A stretch of DNA of 64,000 nucleotides from Dictyobacter aurantiacus. Lineage in GTDB: Bacteria > Chloroflexota > Ktedonobacteria > Ktedonobacterales > Ktedonobacteraceae. The stretch's first letter is position 1. Each line of letters opens with the position of its first letter. The position numbers and the translations under genes are program-made. Below are positions 18,115-26,977 of this stretch, in pieces. Under the pieces are notes generated by a model that was given only the letters and a program-made list of their open reading frames with translations, was not told the origin of the DNA and made no database searches. The stretch lies in the NCBI RefSeq assembly GCF_003967515.1, contig NZ_BIFQ01000001.1:4526001-4590000 (forward strand). The letters run 5' to 3'.

Positions 18115-18160
18115 CATAAAAATATTGCAGGTTATGCTCAATGGGCATAACCTGCAATAT
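18115..18160 (-). terminator. Intrinsic terminator of the CDC48-like gene
   Basis: ATATTGCAGGTTATGC (18122-18137) and its exact complement (18145-18160) form a 16-bp stem, followed on the minus strand by TTTTT. It lies 25 nt past the stop of the AAA ATPase gene. Confidence 0.8.
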
Positions 18161-18184
18161 CCCGTGCGCTTTTTCCGGGCTGTT

Positions 18185-20851
18185 CTATACTAATCCGAAG
18201 ATGCGTGCCAGCCAGAGGCGGAAGCCGCGTGGTTGGGGTTTCTCCTTTGAGTTGTAGTCGGCGGCCATATCGATGAGGCGCTGACGACCACGCTCCTGAC
18301 GCGCGCGCTCCTCTTCGGCGGCCTCTTGAATCGAGTAGCGCTCATGCTGCTCGTCGATGGCGCGCGCGAAGTGCTCAGGTCGAATCGAGAAGCGCCTGGG
18401 AGGTGTCGCCGGCTGACCCTCCTGCCCGGCGCTATCCGTTGTTGTATTGTCGTCTGCCTGGGATGCTGTCGTCGTACTTGTTTCGTTTGCTGTGGTGGTA
18501 TCGTTGCTCTCGGGTGCTTCGAGTACCGGCACGACGGAGACCTGCCCTACGGTTAAGCGGGGCGCGATCCATTCGCGCAGCGCGAACAGGGCGGCGCGGC
18601 GACAGATGGCCTCGATGTCGGCTCCACTGCGTCCGGGTGTGATGCGGGCCAGTTCTTCGATCGTCACTTCCGGCGCCACGGGTCGTCCGCGCAGGTGGAC
18701 CGCGAAGATGGCGCGCCGCTCTTCCTCATCTGGATATTGCAGTTCAACCGCCAGGTCGAAGCGTCCGGGACGCAGCAGGGCGGGATCGATCATGTCGGGA
18801 CGGTTGGTGGCCGCCAGCACGATGACGCCTTCGCGTCCCTCGATGCCATCCATCTCGGTGAGCAACTGGGCGATGACTCGGTCTCCGACATTGCCATCGT
18901 TGCCGCCGCCGCGTCGGGGTGCCAGCGCGTCCAGCTCATCAAAGAAGACGATGCAGGGGGCGGCTTGCTTGGCACGCCGGAACACCTCGCGAATCCCTTT
19001 CTCCGATTCGCCTACCCATTTTGAGAGCAGCTCGGGTCCCTTGATCGAGATGAAGCTGGCCTCGCACTGGTTGGCCAGGGCGCGGGCGATCAGCGTCTTA
19101 CCAGATCCCGGAGGGCCCGAGAGGATAACTCCTCGCGGTGGCTCAACCCTGGCATTGGAGTAGATCTCTGGATAGCGCAGGGGCCATTCCACGCTCTCTG
19201 TGAGCATGTTTTTCGTATATTCAAGACCACCGATGTCATCCCAGGAGGTGTCGCTGACCTCGACATAGACCTCACGGGTGGTCGATGGTTCGATCTCGCG
19301 CAGGGCAGCCTGAAAATCGGCCATGCTGATATTGAGATTGACCAGCGTTTCATAGGGAATGTAGCCGCGCTGATAGTCGATGTAGGGCAAGACGCGGCGC
19401 AGGGCGATCATGGCGGCCTCACGGCAGAGCGCCTCCAGGTCGGCGCCAACAAAGCCAGGCGTTAACTGGGCCAGGCGCTGCAGGTCAACGTCGTTGGCCA
19501 GGGCCGCGTCGCGGCTGTGAATCTGCAAGATCTCCATGCGCCCTCGCATATCGGGCACGCGCAGGGCGATCTCACGATCAAAGCGGCCGGGACGGCGAAT
19601 GGCGGGGTCCAGGGCATTGGGCTGGTTGGTGGCACCGATAATGACCACCTGGCCGCGTGACTCCAGTCCATCCATCAGGGCCAGCAACTGGCCGACGATG
19701 CGGCGCTCGACCTCGCCGCCGCTCTCGGCGCGCTTGGGTGCCAGCGCGTCTATCTCATCGATAAAGATGACGCTGGGGGCTTTGCGCTGGGCCTCCTGGA
19801 AGACTGAGCGCAGTCGCGATTCGCTTTCACCGTAAAATTTATTAATGATTTCGGGGCCATTGATGATAAAAAAGGTGGCCTTGGTCTCGGTGGCGACGAC
19901 GCGCGCGATCAGTGTTTTACCTGTTCCTGGAGGACCATAGAGCAGAACGCCCTTTGGTGGTTCGACGCCCAGGCGGTCGAAGACGGCGGGATATTTGAGT
20001 GGCAGCTCCAGCATTTCACGGATGCGCTGTAGCTCTTTTCCCAGTCCGCCGATATCCTCATAGCCGACATGGTGGGAGGCGCCGTTGTTGGCTCCCCTAG
20101 CCTGGGCACGCACAATGGTGCCGGGCTGTACCATGACCGCTTCCACATCATTGCCCTGTGCGGGCGTTTCTACAATGGGTAGCTCACCGGTCTTCCTGGA
20201 TTGCAGAGTATACGCTGGCGTGGCCGGGTTGGTGCCGATGATCAGGAATTCGCGTGGCGCCGTACCTGGCGTTCCAACGCGTAACAGATCACCAATCGTT
20301 ACAGGCAGGCCTACCAGGTAGCGCGTGATGTATTGCAGATCGCTCTCCTGAATGGGGGCGCCGCCACTCAATGGCAGGATGGTGATCTTTTCGGCTGTGC
20401 TCACCCTGGCTTTGTGGACGCTAACATGCTCGCCAAGTCCAGAGGCGCTGTTCTGACGCACCTGGCTGTCCATCTGGATCGAGCGTTGCCCGCGATCGAT
20501 GTTCGCGCTGGGTACGACTTTGGCGGCGGTGGTGCGCGCGCCCTCAATCATGATGATATCGCCTGCCTGGCAGCCAAGGCGCGCCATGTCAGCGGGATCG
20601 ATACGCGCGGCGCCACGCCCTACCTGGAAGCCTTCGACAACCACGAACTGCATGCGTTCCGTGTCCGGATTTTTTGCGGTTTCTGAAGACGATCCGTTGG
20701 AACCGGTCGCTGTATCACCGGCGGTGTCGTTGGCGAGTCTGGTGGTTGTATGTCCCGGTGCCTGACCATCAAGCCTGGCCGTCACCTGGGTTGCTGTGTC
20801 GGAATTAGAATTATGTGTATTTGTAGTGGAAGTAGTACGTGGCTCCTCCAT
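18185..20851 (-). CDS. CDC48/VCP-type double AAA ATPase
   Basis: An 888-residue protein with the CDC48 layout. After a Thr/Ser-rich tail (1-65), a double-psi-barrel N domain covers about 67-255 (VVVEGFQVGRGAARID). D1 has Walker A GPPGTGKT (306-313) and Walker B VIFIDEID (361-368); D2 has GPPGSGKT (579-586) and IVFFDELD (634-641). Both have the second-region-of-homology arginines (RRPGRFD, LRPGRFD). CDC48 extracts and unfolds proteins; it is universal in archaea and eukaryotes but patchy in bacteria. A 60-residue low-complexity linker (TTTANETSTTTASQADD) precedes the C-terminal basic tail. Confidence 0.92.
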   Translation of the reverse strand: MEEPRTTSTTNTHNSNSDTATQVTARLDGQAPGHTTTRLANDTAGDTATGSNGSSSETAKNPDTERMQFVVVEGFQVGRGAARIDPADMARLGCQAGDIIMIEGARTTAAKVVPSANIDRGQRSIQMDSQVRQNSASGLGEHVSVHKARVSTAEKITILPLSGGAPIQESDLQYITRYLVGLPVTIGDLLRVGTPGTAPREFLIIGTNPATPAYTLQSRKTGELPIVETPAQGNDVEAVMVQPGTIVRAQARGANNGASHHVGYEDIGGLGKELQRIREMLELPLKYPAVFDRLGVEPPKGVLLYGPPGTGKTLIARVVATETKATFFIINGPEIINKFYGESESRLRSVFQEAQRKAPSVIFIDEIDALAPKRAESGGEVERRIVGQLLALMDGLESRGQVVIIGATNQPNALDPAIRRPGRFDREIALRVPDMRGRMEILQIHSRDAALANDVDLQRLAQLTPGFVGADLEALCREAAMIALRRVLPYIDYQRGYIPYETLVNLNISMADFQAALREIEPSTTREVYVEVSDTSWDDIGGLEYTKNMLTESVEWPLRYPEIYSNARVEPPRGVILSGPPGSGKTLIARALANQCEASFISIKGPELLSKWVGESEKGIREVFRRAKQAAPCIVFFDELDALAPRRGGGNDGNVGDRVIAQLLTEMDGIEGREGVIVLAATNRPDMIDPALLRPGRFDLAVELQYPDEEERRAIFAVHLRGRPVAPEVTIEELARITPGRSGADIEAICRRAALFALREWIAPRLTVGQVSVVPVLEAPESNDTTTANETSTTTASQADDNTTTDSAGQEGQPATPPRRFSIRPEHFARAIDEQHERYSIQEAAEEERARQERGRQRLIDMAADYNSKEKPQPRGFRLWLARIFGLV

Positions 20852-20960
20852 ATATATCCTCTCTTTTCCCCATGATGACGTAAGGGGATTGCTTGTCTCA
20901 TCACAGTGGATGCAACAACATATACGAGATAGTCACCAGAAAGTTAGATTAAATTACCTA

Positions 20961-21023
20961 TTGTAAGATACATTGGGACCCCGGACCCGCCTGGCGGGTC
21001 CGGGGTCCCAATGTATCTTACAA
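20961..21023. terminator. 31-bp perfect inverted repeat
   Basis: The arms 20961-20991 and 20993-21023 are perfect complements with a 1-nt spacer. It begins 5 nt past the stop of nrfD on the minus strand and probably ends the formate dehydrogenase operon, though the outer arm is mixed sequence rather than a pure U-tract. Confidence 0.75.
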
Positions 21024-21028
21024 CTAGC

Positions 21029-22153
21029 TTATCGTCTGGCGTTCCAGAGGGTGGTACGCGCGTCCGCGCTGGAGGTGTGACCGGCGTTGACGACGGTGCG
21101 GCGCAGGAAGTAGCCACCAATTAATACCAGGGCGGAGACGAACATGCCGATGCCACCGCGCTTCCTGGCTTTGCTCTTGGTGTCCTGCTTGTTGGTGAGT
21201 AAGAAGGTCTGGATCAACCAGGGCAGGACCAGGCCACCGCCAACCATGACGCTCCAGAAGGTGCGCCCCTGTTCCCGTGGCTCCGTTCCGACCAGTGCTC
21301 TGGCGGCCCGGCCAGAGGTGCGCAGGTAGGCGAACAGACTGACCATTTCGACCAGCATGTTCATCCATTCGATGCGCTCCAGCTTGTGCAGGGTTTTGGC
21401 GGGTGCGCCGATGATGCGCAATATAAATGAGATCAAGGCGGTACTGGTTGAGAAGGCCGAGGAGACAAACAGGGCTCCCAGCATGCGGCTGCGCGACCAG
21501 ACGGGGATGCTGGTTGAGGCCAGCAGCACCCCGGTATAGCCGCCGAGGAAGACGGCGAAGAAGCTGCCAGGGATGGCCAGTAGCTTCTGCGGCAGACGTG
21601 CCAACAGGCGCGCGCCCCACCAGTTACCCAGAAGGCTATCCTGGGCGGCCTGAATGACGGCGGTGAGGCCACTAAATACGGAGAAGCCTAGCAGACCCCA
21701 TACGCCCATTGACATGGGTGATTTAAATTTGAAGACGCGCAGCATGTTCAGGAACTTTTCGGGTCGCCCCAGATCCTTGATCAGCAGGGGCGGACACGGT
21801 AGGAGCGCGAGCAGCGAGGCGTAGTAGCCGACGCGCGCGACCATGCGGTCCTCTTTCGAGCCAAAGAGTGAGGCGATGGTGGCCAGCACATAGCAGCCCC
21901 CGGCCAGTCCTCCCATGAAGAAGTACCAGATGATCTCCCAACTCCAGACCGGAGCCTTGAGGGCGGGATAATCATAGTAGCTCTTTTCATGTAGCTCGCG
22001 TTCTGGATCAGGCTGGTAGCCGGTGCTCAGGCGTGCCAGGGTGGCCAGCAAGCCGGGTTGTGGCGTGATGGCTGGCATCTCCACGGGCTTCCCGTTGTTC
22101 GGCTGCCCTTGTGTGTGCGGCACCTCGGAGAACGAGGTTCGTATGCTATCCAT
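21029..22153 (-). CDS. nrfD: NrfD/PsrC-type membrane anchor of formate dehydrogenase
   Basis: A 374-residue membrane protein of the NrfD/polysulfide-reductase-anchor family, with about eight to nine membrane segments and the family's early motif (WEIIWYFFMGGLAGGCYVLA) and KDLGRPEKFLNMLRVFKFKSPMSMG. It is the quinone-interacting anchor. It is the third gene of the operon, 15 nt after the ferredoxin subunit, which places it in the formate dehydrogenase complex instead of the cytochrome b subunit used by E. coli FdnI. Confidence 0.88.
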   Translation of the reverse strand: MDSIRTSFSEVPHTQGQPNNGKPVEMPAITPQPGLLATLARLSTGYQPDPERELHEKSYYDYPALKAPVWSWEIIWYFFMGGLAGGCYVLATIASLFGSKEDRMVARVGYYASLLALLPCPPLLIKDLGRPEKFLNMLRVFKFKSPMSMGVWGLLGFSVFSGLTAVIQAAQDSLLGNWWGARLLARLPQKLLAIPGSFFAVFLGGYTGVLLASTSIPVWSRSRMLGALFVSSAFSTSTALISFILRIIGAPAKTLHKLERIEWMNMLVEMVSLFAYLRTSGRAARALVGTEPREQGRTFWSVMVGGGLVLPWLIQTFLLTNKQDTKSKARKRGGIGMFVSALVLIGGYFLRRTVVNAGHTSSADARTTLWNARR

Positions 22154-22168
22154 TGTACTCTTCCAGTC

Positions 22169-23155
22169 CTATTCTTTTTTGAAGAAGAAGATACTCATCA
22201 GGCCCATCAGAACCGCGGCGATAATAGTTCCCAGCGACGTGGGTAGCACGTGGGTGCTGGGACGGGATGGGTTGGCCGGTAGGTTGTATGTCTCTGGCTC
22301 ATCCAGCAATAAAAAGAATGAGTTGAGGCCACCCTCCAGAATCTGGTCGTCCGCGCCGTAGAGCCGTGCCGAGTCTACCCCATGCTTTTGTAGCTCCCCT
22401 ACGCGTTCCCGCGCATGCTGCTTGAGCGTTGCCACCTCGCCAAACTGGATCGAGTTGGTGGGACAGGCTTTGGCGCAGGCCGGTGTCATCCCGTCTTTGA
22501 GCCGATCGTAGCAGAGCGTGCATTTGTGGGCCTGTCCGTCTCCCCCGCTATCGCGGGCGATTACCCCGAATGGACAGGCGACGACGCAGTAACCGCAACC
22601 GTTGCAGATGTCCTGTTGCACGTAGACCGTGTCGAACTCGGTGCGAATAATGGCGCCGGTGGGACAGGCTTCCTGGCAGGGGGCGTTGGCGCAGTGCTTG
22701 CAGACATCGCTCTGCATCAGCCAGCGGTCGCTGCTGAAAAATGGCAGCGCCGTACCGGGCGGTGTGGCCGGTATCACGTCCTGCGCTACGGAGGACTGGA
22801 ACAGGTCCAACTCGGGCAGCTTGCTAACCGGCGCGGCTGCCTGTGTCTCTGAGGGCTTGCGGCGCCCAATCTGTTCGATAAACTGCACATGACGCCATGT
22901 GGTGGCACCCAGCTGCTTTGTATTATCATAGCTGGTGCCAGTCCAGTCGGGTGTCGTGGCCGGGAGCTGATTCCACTGTTTGCAGGCGACCTCACAGGCC
23001 TTACAGCCGATGCAGAGGCTGGTGTCTGTAAAAAAGCCCATCGCTGGCTGCTCGGGCAGTGGCGGCTCTTTTTTGAGCAGGCCAAGCAGGTGTGGTACCT
23101 GCCTGACCTCGTTGGTGATGGACGAGATGGTGTCTCGTCCACGTTCTTCTATCAT
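22169..23155 (-). CDS. fdhB: Formate dehydrogenase iron-sulfur subunit
   Basis: A 328-residue FdnH/HybA-type electron-transfer subunit. Four cysteine clusters are visible: CIGCKACEVAC, CKHCANAPCQEAC, CNGCGYCVVAC and CTLC...CAKAC, enough for four [4Fe-4S] clusters. A C-terminal hydrophobic segment (LGTIIAAVLMGLMSIFFF, about 305-325) should tether it to the membrane, as in FdnH. It lies between the catalytic and NrfD subunits with gaps of 24 and 15 nt. Confidence 0.92.
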   Translation of the reverse strand: MIEERGRDTISSITNEVRQVPHLLGLLKKEPPLPEQPAMGFFTDTSLCIGCKACEVACKQWNQLPATTPDWTGTSYDNTKQLGATTWRHVQFIEQIGRRKPSETQAAAPVSKLPELDLFQSSVAQDVIPATPPGTALPFFSSDRWLMQSDVCKHCANAPCQEACPTGAIIRTEFDTVYVQQDICNGCGYCVVACPFGVIARDSGGDGQAHKCTLCYDRLKDGMTPACAKACPTNSIQFGEVATLKQHARERVGELQKHGVDSARLYGADDQILEGGLNSFFLLLDEPETYNLPANPSRPSTHVLPTSLGTIIAAVLMGLMSIFFFKKE

Positions 23156-23179
23156 GATTTCCTGTCTTCCTTTTCGCTA

Positions 23180-26100
23180 TCAAAGGCGTCCAGGACGCAC
23201 ATTACAGGTAAAGGCTTTCGCCTCTTCGATACTGACGTTGGGTTCCAGGACCGAGTGAGTCAGGTCGTTGGTGATGCTGCCCGTGCTCTTTCCCTGAAAT
23301 CCCCAGTGAAAGGGGAGCCCGACCTGGTGTACCAGGCGGCCCCGTATCTGCAGGGGACGCATGCGCCGGGTGACCATGGCCTTCGCCTCAATCTCACCGC
23401 GCGGTGTGCTCAGTACCATCCATTCACCATGCCTGATGCCTTTTTCGGCCGCCAGTTCTGGACTGATCTCGGCGAACAGTGATGGCTGGAGCGCGTTGAG
23501 CCACGGCATCCAGCGTGTCATGGGACCACTGACGTGGTGTTCGGTCAGGCGATAGGTGGTGACGACAATTGGATAATCGGGATCATCTATCGCCGCCAGC
23601 GGATTGTCCTTGCGGTTCTTGTGATATTTGGCGGCCGGATTGCTCTGCTGTGAGTAGAGGGCGTTATGGACCGGCGACTCGGCGGCCTCATAGTGGGTCG
23701 GCAGTGGTCCATCTTTTAAACCAACCGGCGCGTAGAGCCAGCCCTTACCATCTGGCTTCATAATGAATGGATCGATGCCCGAGATGGCATCCATACCGCT
23801 GGCGCCTGGCGCGGGTCGGTAGTCGGGTGCCTTGGTAACCGGAAAATCGGGCACGTCCTTACCGGTCCACTTTTTCTGTTCCGCGTCCCACCAGATGTAC
23901 TTCTTGCGTTCAGACCATGGCTTCCCCTCAGGGTCCGCCGAGGCCCTGTTGTAAAGGATGCGGCGGTTGGCCGGCCAGGCGAATCCCCACTCGGGGTTGG
24001 TCTCGCCGTCGCTGATGCGCGAGGCGGCCAGATTCTTTCCCGGCTCGGGATAGATGCCGCTATAGATCCAGGAGCCGCAGGCCGTGCTGCCATCCGCCTT
24101 GAGGGCGGTAAAGGCCGGGACGTGTGGCGCGTCGTGGAGCGTATAGCTTTTGCTCGTGCCATCGTCGTTTTTCTGGCTGACGTAGAAGCCATTAATCTCT
24201 TTAAGCACCAGTTCGGCGTCCGGTTCATCGGTCAGCCGTGAACCGGGTTCTGGCTCCGCCCGCTCGTAGTCCCAGGTCAGGGCCTGAATTGGCCGGTCTT
24301 TGGGATCGGTGCTGTCGGCGTAGAGCGTCTTGAGACGTTTGCCCAGGTCGTAGATGAACCAGAGATCTGAGCGCGCATCGCCGGGAGGATCAACCGCTTT
24401 ATCGCGCCACTGCACCAGGCGCTGGGTGTTGGTAAAGCTGCCCTCTTTTTCGGTTGAGGCAGCGGCCGGCATCAGGAAGACCTCGGTCTTGATCTGTTTG
24501 GGATCTCCATGATCCGGTCCTTTATACCAGAAGGCGGCCGATTCTATTTCGTACAGGTCGCGCACGACCATCCAGTCGAGCTGGGCCAGGGCCTTACGCT
24601 GCATGCGCGAGTTGGTGCTGCCCGCGGCCGGATTCTGTCCCAGCAAGAAGTAGCCTTTGACCTTGCCATCGAGCATGTTGTAGCTGGTATTGATGTGGGA
24701 GTGGTCGCCAATGATCTTCGGCAGCCAGTGATAGCCCCAGTCGTTCTCCTCGGTGGCCTCATCCCCATACCAGGCTTTGAGCAGGCTGACGATGTATGCA
24801 GGCATGTTTGACCACCAGCCCAGCTTCATGCCGGCGGTATCGATGTATTCCGCCAGCGTTTGCTGGGTGCGTTTATGCACATGTTTATCTTTGCGCTCAC
24901 CCCAGGTGGTCGCCGTTGGGTTGTGCTGGGCCTCTGGCCTTTGCGAGAGCATCTCGGCTGGCTGCGGCATATAGCCCGCCAGCAGATCATACAGGGTCGG
25001 TACGTCGGTTGAACCCTGGATCGAGGCGTGCCCGCGCAAGGCCAGGATTCCGCCGCCGGGTCGCCCGATGTTGCCGAGTAGGAGTTGGATGATGGCGCCA
25101 GCGCGAATGATCTGCACGCCTTTGGACTGCTGGGTCCAGCCTACGGCGTAGCACAGCGCCCCCGTTCGCTCACGACCGGAGTTCTCGACCAGCGTCTTTA
25201 CGACGCTGAGCCACATGTCCGCCGGAACCCCGCATTCCGCCTCGACCATCTCTGGCGTGTAACGTGAGTAGTGCCGCCGCATGATCTGCAGGACGCAGCG
25301 TGGATGCTGCAGCGTCGGATCGGTCAGCGGCCGGTTGTTTTCGTCGCGCTGATAGTCCCAACTGCTCTGGTCATCATAGGTCTGTGTCTCCTGATCATAG
25401 CCCGAGAAGAGACCATCAAGATCCTCGGTATCCCTGAAGTCCTCGCGCACCAGCATGGCTGCGTTCGTGTAGTTGACCACGTAGTCATGAAAGTACGCCT
25501 TGTTTTCGAGCAGATAATGGATGATGGCGCCCAGAAAGACGATATCTGAGCCCGCGCGCGTCGGTACGTAGAGGTTGGCCAGCGCCGATGTGCGCGAATA
25601 GTGGGGATCGACATGGATGATCTTCGCCCCCCGCTCTTTGGCCTTGACCACGTTGGCGAAAGCGACCGGGTGAGCCTCAGCCATGTTGCTGCCCATGATC
25701 AGGATACAATCGCTATTGATGAGATCCTGTGGAAATGTCGTGGCCCCGCCACGTCCTACCGTTGTACCCAGACCGGGCACTGTAGAACTGTGTCATATGC
25801 GGGCCTGGTTCTCAATCGATACGATGCCCAGTCCGGCATTGAAGAGCTTCTTGATGACATAATTCTCTTCAACGTCCAGCGTGGCCCCACCCAGCGAGGC
25901 GATGGCCAGCGTATGATTGACCTCTCGCCCATCTTCCAGGCGCTCGACGAACGTCTCATCGCGCGTCTTTTTTACGCGCTGCGCGATCTGCTCCATCGCC
26001 CACTCCTGGGACTTCACCTCCCAGTGGTCGCTGTAGGGCGCGCGATAGAGCACCTGCGTCAGGCGGCTCGGATTGACGGTGTACTGGAAGGTGGCTGACC

Positions 26101-26350
26101 CCTTGGGACAGAGCGTCCCATGGTTGATGAAGCTATCGGGATCACCTTCGATATCGATCACCTGGCCGTTTTTAACGTAGACATTGAGGCTACAACCAAC
26201 GGCGCAATAGGGGCAGACACTGTGTACGACCTTCGCCCCTCGGACGCGGGGAGCCTTCTCCCGGCTCTCCTTGCTTACTGGCTGGACCTTTGAGCCGACC
26301 TCCATCATCCTTGATAAAATATCTGGATTCGCCTGTTCTTGCATAGCCAT
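23180..26350 (-). CDS. fdhA: Selenocysteine-containing formate dehydrogenase catalytic subunit
   Basis: The gene is read through an in-frame TGA at 25795-25793, giving 1056 residues with selenocysteine at position 186. The sequence around it, ENQARI-U-H, matches E. coli FdnG NQARV-U-HG, and the frame on both sides continues the same protein. N-terminal Cys46, Cys49, Cys53 and Cys81 bind a [4Fe-4S] cluster, with CPKG following; later segments (GSNMAEAHPVAF, YALGWTQ, LLLGNIGRPGGG, ALRGHASIQG, TYRLTEHHVSG, GLPFHWGF) align with the FdnG molybdopterin domains throughout. It oxidises formate and passes electrons to the Fe-S subunit and then quinone. No Tat (twin-arginine) signal is visible. An automated annotation would show two genes or a pseudogene. 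Confidence 0.93.
25764..25795 (-). promoter_or_regulatory. SECIS element for selenocysteine insertion
   Basis: Starting with the TGA (nt 1-3), GTGCCC at nt 16-21 pairs with GGGTAC at nt 27-32 (one G-T pair) and leaves the apical loop GGTCT at nt 22-26. The E. coli fdhF SECIS has the loop bases GGUCU at the same distance from UGA, including the G23/U24 pair recognised by SelB. Confidence 0.85.
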
Positions 26351-26496
26351 ATCCTCTCCTTATACAAAGCAAATGATATATGACATTTGAAATAATTTAT
26401 TTTGTGATGGTACATGCGGCGCTGCCCGCGCTACTTTCATCCTTATCAGTGGTCTGTCTGAGCGCCCGCACCTGTAGCGTTCACAAATCCATTGTG

Positions 26497-26536
26497 TTGG
26501 TGTCTGTGGCGCGTGGAAGCGCACCACAGACACCAA
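26497..26536. repeat. Inverted repeat upstream of the formate dehydrogenase operon
   Basis: The arms 26497-26512 and 26521-26536 are 16 bp with one mismatch. It is in a divergent spacer, so it is not a simple 3'-end terminator. Confidence 0.7.
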
Positions 26537-26544
26537 CCAAAAAA

Positions 26545-26579
26545 CAGTGCGGCCGCGCAGCGGACGCGCGTGTGGGGGC
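26545..26579 (+). repeat. GTGCGGCCGCG dispersed element, copy 3
   Basis: CAGTGCGGCCGCG, then AGCGGACGCGCGTGTGGGGGC, directly downstream of a hairpin, as in copies 1 and 2. Confidence 0.7.
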
Positions 26580-26892
26580 TATCACCTGTCCCCAGCGTGA
26601 CGAAAGTAACACACCCTCTCCTCTTATTATTATTGAGTAATTGTATCACCTTCCCGGGTAACTCATCGGTAATAGCGGCTATACAACATGGCTAGTACTA
26701 TTTACATAGATCAGAAGTAAGCGTATACATACTGAAAATGTGTTGGCGCAGCTTGAACAACCTCGTACCTTAGTACTAATTCTAATTTTTCTAAGCATTC
26801 TAATCTTATCCTTATCTTGCTAAACCTTTTCTTATGCGTTATACTAGCCTCAAGGTAACGGCATGAGGCAAAAACAAACACCACGAGACGAA

Positions 26893-26920
26893 TTGACATC
26901 AAATGATGGTAAATTAAGAT
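26893..26920 (+). promoter_or_regulatory. Promoter of ftsH-thpR
   Basis: TTGACA (26893-26898), 16-nt spacer and TAAGAT (26915-26920), about 50 nt upstream of the ftsH start. Confidence 0.65.
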
Positions 26921-26977
26921 AGTAAGCATGGTAGTAAGTCATCAGTAGAAAACTATAGAAGGGTCTAATGTTAGCGC

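Larger units (their letters stand above)
26351..26977. other. Divergent intergenic region fdhA / ftsH
   Basis: A 627-nt spacer. It holds an inverted repeat, a GTGCGGCCGCG element and the ftsH promoter. I see no gene in 26600-26890. Confidence 0.5.

Noticed and set aside
18447..19163. 238-codon plus-strand ORF over the CDC48-like gene
   Set aside because: It is antisense to conserved AAA motifs, has Arg/Ser-rich composition and no ribosome-binding site.
23180..25780. Treating the 3' part of the formate dehydrogenase as a separate gene starting GTG/ATG, or the whole as a frameshift pseudogene
   Set aside because: The break is a single in-frame TGA at the selenocysteine position with a matching SECIS hairpin; the frame is otherwise unbroken.
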